From a virus: a DNA stretch of 64,000 bases. Below are positions 1 through 7,738 of the stretch, piece after piece. The position numbers and the translations under genes are program-made. The number at the start of each line of letters is the position of its first letter. Position 1 is the first letter of the stretch. The DNA is taken from positions 62,001 through 126,000 of IMG/VR virus record IMGVR_UViG_3300034105_004893. The stretch is one strand, 5' to 3'. Under the pieces are notes generated by a model. It did no database searches. It was given only the letters and a program-made list of their open reading frames with translations, and was not told the origin of the DNA.

Positions 1-72
1 AAAAGTAAACTACTAAAATATATAACCTTTTAAAGCCTATTTTGATTTTAAAAGTGTGTCTTTTGGTGAGAA

Positions 73-921
73 TTAGTTTTCGACCAACTTACCTTCAAAA
101 GCCAATTTAGAGAACAAATAAGGGAATGCACTGCTTGTTGAGTGAAGTATAGCTAGGTCTTGACTGTATTCAAATACAGAAACATCTTCAGTATCAAAAA
201 ATGAATTTTTTATTTTATTTTCAAGAACAAAAAGATTACATGCAACTTCTTCTCTATTTCTTCCATCTTCTCGTAACGCATACATCATATCTGACATTGG
301 GTGTTTTTTGTACAGTAGATTATTACAATACTGCAAAACCTGCTTTCCGTATTCTTTTAGTAAATTACCCTTCCAAAAAACTACGCCAGAATTAAATGGC
401 ATTAATGTTTGTTTCTCTAAATTGTCACCATTAAAATAGATAAATCGCATTTTTTGCTTAGAAATAGTTCCATTGTTAATCCCAACTAAAGGACAAGCTA
501 CAAATTCATAATTAGAATATTTTTCGAAAATGAAATCAATTGATCTGAAACAGAATGTGTCTACATCTAAAAGAATTGCGTCATCAAAATCATAATTCTC
601 AAATATGCACCTTTGTATGGAAACATAATTTTGTGATTTGTATGGAAGATCATTAATTTCTATAAGATTTATGTCCAAACTTTTAACAAGGCTGAAAATG
701 TCTTCTTGGCGAAATAACATAAACCTTTTCGTATATTCTGGAGATATATCTTTAAATAACTTATTTGTTTGTTCCCAAGAATCTTTATTTAGGTCATTTA
801 CATAAAATAAAGTAATTGGGATTTTTGGATTGTGCTTTCTAAATGTTCTAACAGAAACACTAAACATAGCATTGTAAATTGGATTTTCATTTAAAACATA
901 AACACAACACTTGTTGTTCAT
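73..921 (-). CDS. GT-A type glycosyltransferase (GT8-like)
   Basis: The 282-residue protein has the layout of a small GT-A sugar transferase: an N-terminal strand-rich nucleotide-sugar half, then a DVD metal-binding motif at residues 119-121 inside ILLDVDTFC, then an acceptor half with NSGVVFWKG. Family knowledge: such enzymes transfer a sugar from a nucleotide sugar using a divalent metal held by DxD. Donor and acceptor cannot be read from the sequence. It is cytosolic (no signal peptide). The start codon overlaps the stop of the upstream gene by ATGA, so translation is probably coupled. It is one of many glycosyltransferases in the window. Confidence 0.7.
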   Translation of the reverse strand: MNNKCCVYVLNENPIYNAMFSVSVRTFRKHNPKIPITLFYVNDLNKDSWEQTNKLFKDISPEYTKRFMLFRQEDIFSLVKSLDINLIEINDLPYKSQNYVSIQRCIFENYDFDDAILLDVDTFCFRSIDFIFEKYSNYEFVACPLVGINNGTISKQKMRFIYFNGDNLEKQTLMPFNSGVVFWKGNLLKEYGKQVLQYCNNLLYKKHPMSDMMYALREDGRNREEVACNLFVLENKIKNSFFDTEDVSVFEYSQDLAILHSTSSAFPYLFSKLAFEGKLVEN

Positions 922-1310
922 TGGTCAAACCTACTGCCATTTTTTATGAAAACAAATTTAGTCACATAACAATCATTGATCTGCCAATAGCAGCCATCTT
1001 GATTGAATTTTGAATTTACGACTTTATAATTTGCTCTCAAATAATATTCTTCGTCAATTTTTTTAATCAAATAAACCTTGGAATAAACCCAACCATCTTT
1101 ATCAATCGAGCTAACCATGCCAAGGCCAACATACTCATCCTTCCAATATACTGGTATAAATCCTTTTGATTTGATCAATTTGTCGATACAGTTATAATTA
1201 ATCAAGACATGATTTGAACTGATCGCATCTGCTTTCAAAAATGGAAGATCAATTGCTTTATCTTTATCAGCATAAAATACTATAAAGCAAAACAAAAGAT
1301 TAATCATCAT
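918..1310 (-). CDS. Small secreted or anchored protein, unknown function
   Basis: A 130-residue protein with a short hydrophobic N-terminus (LLFCFIVFYA) that could be a signal peptide, then a mixed-charge, aromatic-rich domain. A phrase of the form PVYWKDEYVGLG resembles PIYWNEKSKCW in the 74-residue protein at 5085-5309, so the two may share a small fold. The start overlaps the stop of the zinc-ribbon gene upstream, and two adjacent ATGs make the exact start uncertain by one codon. I do not recognise the family. Confidence 0.55.
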   Translation of the reverse strand: MMINLLFCFIVFYADKDKAIDLPFLKADAISSNHVLINYNCIDKLIKSKGFIPVYWKDEYVGLGMVSSIDKDGWVYSKVYLIKKIDEEYYLRANYKVVNSKFNQDGCYWQINDCYVTKFVFIKNGSRFDQ

Positions 1311-1494
1311 GATAAGAATCCAATGCTACTGATTTAGAATTAGTGCCATTTTTTTTAACTTCACTTTCTTTTCTCTCAGAACACTTTGAGCAAAATCTAA
1401 TCGTAAACTTATCAGGGCTACGAAATTGTTTATTGCACCAACCCAAACAGTTTACGATACCGCTTCTATCCATGATGTTTAATTTGCTTTTCAT
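1300..1494 (-). CDS. Small zinc-ribbon protein
   Basis: A 64-residue protein with C-x3-C (CLGWC), a spacer reading F-x-SPDK-x-x-IRF, and a second pair C-x2-C (CSKC). This is a typical one-zinc ribbon, seen in many small phage proteins of unknown role. It is basic overall and could bind nucleic acid or a protein partner. It sits between a phosphoesterase and a small secreted protein and overlaps the latter's start. Confidence 0.6.
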   Translation of the reverse strand: MKSKLNIMDRSGIVNCLGWCNKQFRSPDKFTIRFCSKCSERKESEVKKNGTNSKSVALDSYHDD

Positions 1495-1503
1495 TGTTAT
1501 CTC

Positions 1504-2298
1504 CTATTTTTGAATAGTACCAAAGTTTTTAAAATTCTTCAACAGGTTTTGCAAATTATTATTTCTATCTGTTTTAGCTTTCATGACATTTGATATTTCA
1601 TCCATGCTCCAAGGTGTTCCAAATGAAATATTTGGCCTTAAATTATCAACACCAACATCCATGGTTAGATTGTTGCCTTTAGATAAAGAAATGACATCAA
1701 TCAAACGATTTACAGTATCATCATTTTGAGAAACATTTAAGATAGATGCAAAACTATCTCTATATAATTTAGCATCACATTCAAGTACCATTCCATCATC
1801 TTCTGGAGAGAGAAAGCCATGTGTATGACCATAAAGCATCCAAGAGCCATAAGATTTTTTATCCCATGATCTACAAGGATAATGAAAGGTAAAAACAACT
1901 TGTCCATCAATTTTAAATGTATATTGATCATAGCAAGTGAAATATTTACTCATGTATTTACGATCATCATGATTTCCAAGTATTAAATACACATTAAAAC
2001 AATTGATTCTATCTCTTAATTTCTTAATATCTAAATCTCTATCTTTATTCTTTGTGTGACAAAAATCTCCAATAATAACTAAATTATCTTTTCTTGAAAC
2101 AACAGAATTTATCGAATCGATAATCGAATCAGTCATTAAATCAGTAGATTCTTTGCTTATTACAACATCGGAAATTGGAATTACTTTTTTGTTTACTAAA
2201 TCAAGCATATCTTGTTCGATTTTTGAACAAAATGGCCTATTGCAATACTTGATGATGTTACTATGATTCAAATGCAAGTCGGCAGTAAAAAACCACAT
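1504..2298 (-). CDS. Calcineurin-like metallophosphoesterase
   Basis: All core motifs of the dimetal phosphoesterase fold are visible: D-x-H at residues 7-9 (ADLHLNH), GD at 77-78 (IIGDFCH), GNHD at 108-111, a single His near 139 (FHYP) and GHTH at 157-160. The family hydrolyses phosphomonoesters or diesters of nucleotides, nucleic acids or proteins; substrate is not evident. At 264 residues it is longer than the minimal phage version. The C-terminal extension after residue 190 carries SFGTPWSMDEI and is not part of the catalytic core. The start codon lies 205 bases inside the neighbouring spacer limit and has no rival ATG. Confidence 0.85.
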   Translation of the reverse strand: MWFFTADLHLNHSNIIKYCNRPFCSKIEQDMLDLVNKKVIPISDVVISKESTDLMTDSIIDSINSVVSRKDNLVIIGDFCHTKNKDRDLDIKKLRDRINCFNVYLILGNHDDRKYMSKYFTCYDQYTFKIDGQVVFTFHYPCRSWDKKSYGSWMLYGHTHGFLSPEDDGMVLECDAKLYRDSFASILNVSQNDDTVNRLIDVISLSKGNNLTMDVGVDNLRPNISFGTPWSMDEISNVMKAKTDRNNNLQNLLKNFKNFGTIQK

Positions 2299-2362
2299 TT
2301 ATTATCCTCGTAAATCAAGTAATTACGAATGATAACAAAAAGATAAATTTTCAACAATTAAA

Positions 2363-2779
2363 TTATTTTTCTTTTTTCCAAGAAATTGGTTTACTAGTTT
2401 TCTTTCTTTTAACGCCAGTTTTTGTACATGCTGATAATGTTGGTCTGCAAGCTGGATATTTTCTTTCAGTACCTTTGCCAGCTTTTTTACGGCCACAAGG
2501 AACAAGGTTCCCTTTTTTACTGGCTTTACAATCAATCCAACCTTTACCTTTATTTCTGCTAAACCATCCATGAAGACCTTTTTCTTTTTCTGCTTTAAAA
2601 GTGTCTTCATTCATATTTGATTTTTTTTTGGAATTGCCCCAATTAGAAGCACCAACTTTACGACATTTGACTAGCGCACCACTAGCATAAGCACTGGGAA
2701 AAACATCATATCTGCTTTTTACCTTGTGGTAACAAGCATCTTTTTCTTCACGCAATTCTAGCCATTCACTAAATTTCAT
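2363..2779 (-). CDS. Basic small protein (DUF5872-like) with phage head-type N-terminus
   Basis: This 138-residue, strongly basic protein contains YHKVKSRYDVFPSAYASG, GALVKCRKVGASNWG and four further cysteines (CKA, CGR, CRP, CTK). I recall this pattern from a conserved phage and giant-virus family annotated DUF5872; that name is from memory. It starts MKFSEWLELREE, matching the M-x-x-F-x-x-F/W-L pattern shared by several other small proteins here. The charge suggests nucleic-acid binding, possibly inside the virion. An ORF in another frame at 2323-2610 is a shadow. Confidence 0.6.
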   Translation of the reverse strand: MKFSEWLELREEKDACYHKVKSRYDVFPSAYASGALVKCRKVGASNWGNSKKKSNMNEDTFKAEKEKGLHGWFSRNKGKGWIDCKASKKGNLVPCGRKKAGKGTERKYPACRPTLSACTKTGVKRKKTSKPISWKKEK

Positions 2780-2843
2780 ATTATCCTATTAATCTTTAAG
2801 TTTAATCTATTTATCTTTATGGTTTTAAAAATTAATTAATTTT

Positions 2844-3101
2844 TTATTTTTTAGATAAACCGACTATCCTTCTTTGTTCTATTCCATTGATTATAAAAAT
2901 GGTTGTAGGATAAAAGAAAACATTGAATTGTTGTGCAATGTCGATGTTTTCTTCAACATTACAAAAAATAAGATTATAATTTGATTTTTCTTTTTTGCTA
3001 ATAGTCAACTGTTGAAAAGATGGATTTCCCCAAGGAACCCAAAAAACAATTCTCCATTTTCCATGACTCAAAATGGCAAAGTTACTTGATGTTAATTCCA
3101 T
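2844..3101 (-). CDS. Thioredoxin-fold protein lacking catalytic cysteines
   Basis: The 85 residues follow the thioredoxin layout: a strand (WRIVFWVPW), the position of the WCGPC active site occupied by WGNPS (24-28), a second strand and helix (LIFCNVEENIDIAQQF) and the cis-proline strand YPTTIFI (Pro65). Both redox cysteines are absent, so it should not be an oxidoreductase. A role as a structural, chaperone or processivity-type partner is possible, as with T7's use of thioredoxin, but this is speculation. The start of the downstream gene overlaps its end by ten bases. Confidence 0.55.
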   Translation of the reverse strand: MELTSSNFAILSHGKWRIVFWVPWGNPSFQQLTISKKEKSNYNLIFCNVEENIDIAQQFNVFFYPTTIFIINGIEQRRIVGLSKK

Positions 3102-3748
3102 AGAAAATCAAATCCAAAATAATTATCACTTAATGATTGAGAAGGCGAAATCAATTTATTTTTTATTTCATGATAATTAACAAAATTAAATTCAGAGTGC
3201 CATCCATGTCTTATAAGTGTAGAATTAGAATTTGTTAAATTTTCTGGGAGCTTTCCAGTATATTTTGTAAACCCATACATGAATCTAATGAGTGCGATTT
3301 TTGTTTCTTTTATAAGTTTGTTTTCTTGGAATTCTCCAAAAAAACAATTTTCAAAATTATCAATTTTCATATCATAATTTATAGATGCTCTAAGCATTAA
3401 GGTAAAAAGAGATTTTTTCAACATGCAATCAAACCAAAAACTTGAAGGAGATATCCACAAAATATTATCCTTATCAGTCTTATTGAAATTAGAAAAAATA
3501 AAATTTTCATGTGAAACTGCCAAAATATTTTCGAATTTAATAACAAAACTTGCAACATCTTCGCTTTTTTCATGATAATGAGAAAAATAAAAACCTTTTA
3601 TTTCAGATGTCATTTTTCCTAAAAATTGCTCTCTGCAATGATCCCAAACTATAGGCTTAAATGCTTCTGGCTCTAATGCAAATTGACCAACTGGAGGTGG
3701 TTGATATACAAAATTAATATTTTTAATTTCTCCAAATTTAGCTTTCAT
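3092..3748 (-). CDS. Unknown protein, paralogue of the 28834-29409 gene
   Basis: A 218-residue protein of unknown function. Its central part (ISPSSFWFDCMLKKSLFTLM, then R-x-S, a conserved NF and YTGK) aligns clearly with the product of 28834-29409 (KPSKWWLRYAMRRSLFTILM, RSS, NF, YTGK), so the two are divergent paralogues. A run of aromatic residues and a conserved R-x-S suggest a globular enzyme-like core, but no known motif is seen. It overlaps the thioredoxin-like gene downstream by ten bases. Confidence 0.6.
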   Translation of the reverse strand: MKAKFGEIKNINFVYQPPPVGQFALEPEAFKPIVWDHCREQFLGKMTSEIKGFYFSHYHEKSEDVASFVIKFENILAVSHENFIFSNFNKTDKDNILWISPSSFWFDCMLKKSLFTLMLRASINYDMKIDNFENCFFGEFQENKLIKETKIALIRFMYGFTKYTGKLPENLTNSNSTLIRHGWHSEFNFVNYHEIKNKLISPSQSLSDNYFGFDFLWN

Positions 3749-3761
3749 TAAGCCTCAAAGG

Positions 3762-4421
3762 TTAAATATGAATCATTTTTTTCAAATTAAGATTATGAAA
3801 TAATTTGTCAATCCAATTAGCATAGTTGTTTGCCATATCAAGCATATCTGCATTCCACACGCAATAAAGGGAATAGAATTTATTATATAATATCTTTAAA
3901 ATTTTATCTATATTTTTAATTCTATTATCTGCAATATTATTCACATCAAGACTTTCCCATAAAATTTCTTTCACTTCGGAATTCTCATATATAAAATACG
4001 AATCAAACAGATACACAAACGATTCCCACATCATAAAATAAGCATCTTGCTGATTTGATGGCGTAATATAACTTGAATAATTCAACGAAAGTGAATCGAA
4101 ATAATTAAAAATAAAATTTTCATAATCATCATATTCAACAATATGACTTGATAAGGTTTTATAAATTAAATTTCTATCTATGTAATTTTTATTTTTTAAA
4201 AATTCGTACCAATCAGTGTTGAATTTTTTAAATGATTTAAATTGAATTATATAATTGCCTGGGCCTTTTTGCTTATCGTTCCATTTTATATCAATCAAAA
4301 TATAATTATTTGATTCTGTCATAAAAACTGATTTTAATATAAAAAAAGCATTATCGCAATGTTGAACAATAGGTATATCATTCAAATTATTTCGATTTAA
4401 AAACTCTTCAATTATTTTCAC
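3762..4421 (-). CDS. Hypothetical protein, GTG start
   Basis: A 219-residue acidic, aromatic-rich protein with no recognisable domain, signal peptide or membrane segment. The start is GTG (next in-frame ATG is residue 34), which places it 14 bases inside the upstream coiled-coil gene. Overlap of this sort is usual in this genome, supporting the GTG. Confidence 0.5.
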   Translation of the reverse strand: MKIIEEFLNRNNLNDIPIVQHCDNAFFILKSVFMTESNNYILIDIKWNDKQKGPGNYIIQFKSFKKFNTDWYEFLKNKNYIDRNLIYKTLSSHIVEYDDYENFIFNYFDSLSLNYSSYITPSNQQDAYFMMWESFVYLFDSYFIYENSEVKEILWESLDVNNIADNRIKNIDKILKILYNKFYSLYCVWNADMLDMANNYANWIDKLFHNLNLKKMIHI

Positions 4422-5088
4422 TAGGAACTAATTCCTTATCAATTATTGGCAAGCTTGGATTTAAAATGTCTTCTTTTTTCTGAAAATTTAAATTAATTTT
4501 ATCTTGAATACTTTTAAGTTCAATTTTGATGTTAGATATCATCGATTTGATTTCTTTATATTCTTCTTTTGTTTGTGATTTTTCTATACATTGCATCAGA
4601 ACTTCATTTTTTTTGTTAATGTCTAATAACATGGCTTTAAGTTCCTCTATATTTTTTGAAAAATCTTTTATTGCATCGTTGCTTTCGATATGTTTATTTA
4701 GTGTTTTTAACTTGTTAATTTCATTTTGAATTAAAGAAAATCTTTCCAAAAAGCTTTCTTCATTATTTTTAGTTTGTATCTTATTTTCAATTATTTTATT
4801 TTTTGAAAATAAAATAAACTTCTGATTTGTGTGCAACAAACAATCTTTGTCGTTATAATCACAAACTAATTTTTTGCTATTTTCATTTAATGAATGAATA
4901 TAAATCACTGGTATTAGATTATTTAGTACTGGTACCTTTACGAGATCGGCATTTGGAAGTATTGCATCAATATAATCATGCTTTACAACATCTTTATTGA
5001 GTAAAATCTCCAAGACATAATTATCTTTGTTGATTTGTTGCGGATTCGAAAAAAGCAAAACAAAAAAAATAAAAACTACATTGTTCAT
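4408..5088 (-). CDS. Secreted coiled-coil protein
   Basis: The 226-residue product starts with a short hydrophobic segment (VVFIFFVLLFS) that looks like a signal peptide or anchor, followed by a small beta-rich domain (residues 25-95) and then a long heptad-patterned region (about 110-205) rich in Leu, Ile, Lys and Glu, predicted coiled coil. It could be a periplasm-spanning or virion component. Family unknown. Start overlaps the gene upstream by ATGA. Confidence 0.55.
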   Translation of the reverse strand: MNNVVFIFFVLLFSNPQQINKDNYVLEILLNKDVVKHDYIDAILPNADLVKVPVLNNLIPVIYIHSLNENSKKLVCDYNDKDCLLHTNQKFILFSKNKIIENKIQTKNNEESFLERFSLIQNEINKLKTLNKHIESNDAIKDFSKNIEELKAMLLDINKKNEVLMQCIEKSQTKEEYKEIKSMISNIKIELKSIQDKINLNFQKKEDILNPSLPIIDKELVPSENN

Positions 5089-5309
5089 TTTATTCCCTCA
5101 AAAAATTCTTTTTGAAATGTAAAGTCATCAGTATGCATCCAACATTTAGACTTTTCATTCCAATAAATAGGATAATATTTTGGCATAGTATCTAAAATAT
5201 CAAAAAGATTTCCAGCAGATGATGCATGCTCAATAGATCTTTGAAAAATCAAAGGATGCACTTCTGAATATCTTTTTTTTAAAGATGCGATGATTTCATC
5301 ATCAATCAT
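5085..5309 (-). CDS. Hypothetical 74-residue protein
   Basis: A short acidic-aromatic protein beginning MIDDEIIASLKKRYSEVHP. Its PIYWNEKSKCW segment resembles part of the protein encoded at 918-1310. It is coupled at both ends: start inside the end of the YeaQ-like gene, stop overlapping the next start by ATGA. No known domain. Confidence 0.45.
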   Translation of the reverse strand: MIDDEIIASLKKRYSEVHPLIFQRSIEHASSAGNLFDILDTMPKYYPIYWNEKSKCWMHTDDFTFQKEFFEGIK

Positions 5310-5604
5310 TGATCTTTTTCCCAGTAAAGAAATCTCTTGGGCCAGATGGAGATTTCTTTAATACATAAAATCTAAATGCAACACAACATACGACACCACC
5401 CAATATAGACATAATAAAACCAGAAGGTTCATATGGAGCATTGCCAAAATCCAAAAGCCAATTGATCATTCCGCCAATAAACGATCCAGCCACGCCAATA
5501 AGAATTGTCGGCAAACAACCCAAAGGATCATCACCAGGGTGAATAGCTTTGGCAATACATCCAGTAACTAATCCAAAAAATGACCAAATAATTAAACTAA
5601 ACAT
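5302..5604 (-). CDS. GlsB/YeaQ/YmgE-family membrane protein
   Basis: A 100-residue protein with three hydrophobic segments and the family glycine pattern: IIWSFFGLVTGCIAKAI-HPGDDP, then ILIGVAGSFIGGMINWLL, then IMSILGGVVCCVAFRFYVL. This matches the transglycosylase-associated (GlsB/YeaQ) family of inner-membrane stress proteins, usually 80-85 residues; the C-terminal tail is slightly longer. Function in bacteria is poorly defined. It is uncommon in phages and sits in a run of small membrane or secreted proteins that may act on the host envelope. Confidence 0.75.
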   Translation of the reverse strand: MFSLIIWSFFGLVTGCIAKAIHPGDDPLGCLPTILIGVAGSFIGGMINWLLDFGNAPYEPSGFIMSILGGVVCCVAFRFYVLKKSPSGPRDFFTGKKIND

Positions 5605-5606
5605 TT

Positions 5607-6446
5607 TTACCTCTCAGTTTTTTTAATTTGCAAATAGGAATCAGGAGTTACTTTGTTTGTTATATCTTTAGACAGACCATTAATATAACGAACATAGGTT
5701 TTTTCAAAATCAGAATAATCTTTAAAACCAAGAACTTTCTTTACAGATTCATTAGAGCCACTTTGAAATGATGTTTTTAAAAAGCTATGGAGTTTCAATT
5801 CTCCAAATTCTTTCCTCAAAAGAAGACACAATGCCACAGACTGATTAATGAATAATTTCTGCTTGTCTTGGCCCAATTTAACAAATTGCTGTTCATTCAT
5901 ATTTAAAATTGTTTGAATGTCATAAATCTTGACATTACTTAAATTTGACAAATCCAATTTAATATCATCAATCATTCCATTTAAGCTACTCATTCCTTTT
6001 TTAGACCATAAGGGTAACTTAACTAGATTTGATGATTCAAATTCAGCAAGAATAATTTCAGTTAAATAAATAGGCAAAACTTTTGATGGCTTATCGTCTA
6101 ATACCAACCACATTGCCGTTATTTCTATTTCATCATTTTTTTTTCTAATTTCAATTTTTGACGAATCAAGATTAAACAATTTTTTAAGCAGGTTTTTATC
6201 TGGAACGCAAAATATCCTACATTCTTTGGAAAATTTGATGTCTGAAAATCCCCATCTTGTTAAACACCATATTTTAATATCTTCTAAATTATTTTTCATC
6301 CAATAACCTTGATCATTGTCAATGCTCAAAATCGTAAAATTGGTTGTAATATATCTATTCCAAACCAAATTTTTGATTAATGGATCTTCAATGGGAGGTG
6401 GATCAAAACCTAAAAGTAACGCAAAAACAAACAACAAATTACACAT
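5607..6446 (-). CDS. Secreted protein, possibly a degenerate MA-like peptidase
   Basis: This 279-residue protein has an N-terminal hydrophobic segment (LLFVFALLLG) and a C-terminal helical domain. The segment YLTEIILAEF followed by LPLWSKKGMSSL resembles the active-site region of peptidase-MA-like gluzincins (HExxH followed by LPxWLxEG), but the histidines and the second glutamate are missing. If related, it is catalytically dead. The resemblance is weak and the alternative is an unrelated secreted protein. It overlaps the amidoligase gene upstream by eight bases. Confidence 0.45.
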   Translation of the reverse strand: MCNLLFVFALLLGFDPPPIEDPLIKNLVWNRYITTNFTILSIDNDQGYWMKNNLEDIKIWCLTRWGFSDIKFSKECRIFCVPDKNLLKKLFNLDSSKIEIRKKNDEIEITAMWLVLDDKPSKVLPIYLTEIILAEFESSNLVKLPLWSKKGMSSLNGMIDDIKLDLSNLSNVKIYDIQTILNMNEQQFVKLGQDKQKLFINQSVALCLLLRKEFGELKLHSFLKTSFQSGSNESVKKVLGFKDYSDFEKTYVRYINGLSKDITNKVTPDSYLQIKKTER

Positions 6447-7455
6447 TGTTATACCTCTGATTTATTGATATCTTATCTAATATAGTTTGAGCTTGATTTT
6501 TAATTGATTTTTGCAAATCACTAAGATGAAAAAATTCCAAAATTCTAGGACATCCACATATACTTTCGCTATTTGCAAATCTATTCAATAACCATATTTT
6601 TGTTTTATAAATATTTGAATCAAAAATTGAAAAATTATTGTCGTGACCAAATCCAATTATATCAAACAAATCATTTAAGGATATAATGTTGTTTTTATCT
6701 AAATTTTTTATATATGAAAAATCTTTTTTTTTCACATTATCTATGAAGCTTACAAACATAAGAACCCAATTTTTTATATCTTCGCAATCTAAAGAGCCTT
6801 CTGGCCATCGTAACTCTAAAGTCTTTCTTAAATTCGTTTTTAATCGCAAAGCATTATAAAAATTAACTAAATTTAAATTTTTTCTTCTTGCCATATGATC
6901 ATCTATCTGTGGCCTGTATATATTAAAAACTCCCCTATAACCATAATTTTTATACTGGTAAGGAATTAAATTGAAATCGAATTTTGGTTTTAAATTTTGA
7001 CAATATTTGTTATCCCATCTTCTTATTGGGAGGGCAAACATAAGTATTGGCTCTATTGTAAGCCAATACATTAAGATTCTTCCAACAGATTCTTCATCCA
7101 AATCTATAGCATCCGCATGAATATGAAGACCACAATTGTCATTAACTATTCCGCCATGATCTTTTATTTTTTTAACTATTTTCAAAATATGATGCAGATC
7201 TTTTAACGAAGAGCAAACAAAGGTTGCTATTTCTACTCCATTTGGGCCATCAGAACCTCTAGGGCCACAACTTCCATCGGTTTTTACATGCCAATTTTTA
7301 TTGTCGTAAGATACGGCATATCTAGAAACTTTAACACCACGATTAGAATTTTCATTTATAATTTCTTTTATTTTTTTCTTAGATAAATTATTTGACAATT
7401 CGATTTCAATTCCGAATCTTCTGGATGACGAAAAATCTTTAAAATTTATTATCAT
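6439..7455 (-). CDS. Amidoligase-like (COOH-NH2 ligase) enzyme
   Basis: The 338-residue protein opens with FGIEIEL (about residues 14-20), the signature of the glutamine-synthetase-fold amidoligase family, followed by HVKTDGSCG, a GVEIAT segment and GLHIHADA. These contribute the acidic and histidine metal/ATP ligands in the family. Family knowledge: such enzymes form amide bonds between a carboxylate and an amine and are often found in clusters that modify peptides, glycans or cell walls. Substrate unknown. Start and upstream stop share one base (TAATG). Confidence 0.7.
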   Translation of the reverse strand: MIINFKDFSSSRRFGIEIELSNNLSKKKIKEIINENSNRGVKVSRYAVSYDNKNWHVKTDGSCGPRGSDGPNGVEIATFVCSSLKDLHHILKIVKKIKDHGGIVNDNCGLHIHADAIDLDEESVGRILMYWLTIEPILMFALPIRRWDNKYCQNLKPKFDFNLIPYQYKNYGYRGVFNIYRPQIDDHMARRKNLNLVNFYNALRLKTNLRKTLELRWPEGSLDCEDIKNWVLMFVSFIDNVKKKDFSYIKNLDKNNIISLNDLFDIIGFGHDNNFSIFDSNIYKTKIWLLNRFANSESICGCPRILEFFHLSDLQKSIKNQAQTILDKISINQRYNNV

Positions 7456-7733
7456 TATTGATCCAGATCCACCAACCCATTTTGTTGCCTACTTCTTCTT
7501 AAAACCTCATTAAGTTCTTCTTCATATTTTTGATCCCAATTTTTCGTCAGAGGAACATCTGCTTCTGCGTTTTGTAAAGAATTTTCTGTTTGCCCTAATA
7601 CATTTAAAACATCAATAAAAAAACCCTTTTGCTCTTCTCTCAATCTGACCAAAAAGCTACTAAGATAAAATAAAATTATCGTATTTAAAATAAGAAAAAA
7701 CAAAACGATTATATCAAAAATTAAATTTTGCAT
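7455..7733 (-). CDS. Small membrane-anchored protein
   Basis: I place the start at the ATG giving MQNLIFDII, which follows directly on the stop of the fibre-like gene; the open frame continues upstream but only inside that gene. The 92-residue product has one strong membrane segment near the N-terminus (IIVLFFLILNTIILFYLSSF) followed by a charged, mostly helical tail rich in Glu, Arg and Gln. A lysis or envelope role is conceivable but unsupported. Confidence 0.5.
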   Translation of the reverse strand: MQNLIFDIIVLFFLILNTIILFYLSSFLVRLREEQKGFFIDVLNVLGQTENSLQNAEADVPLTKNWDQKYEEELNEVLRRSRQQNGLVDLDQ

Positions 7734-7738
7734 TTTTT

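Noticed and set aside
2323-2610. 95-residue frame overlapping the DUF5872-like gene
   Set aside because: Almost pure Lys/Leu/Val low complexity in an alternative frame of a basic gene; no family features.
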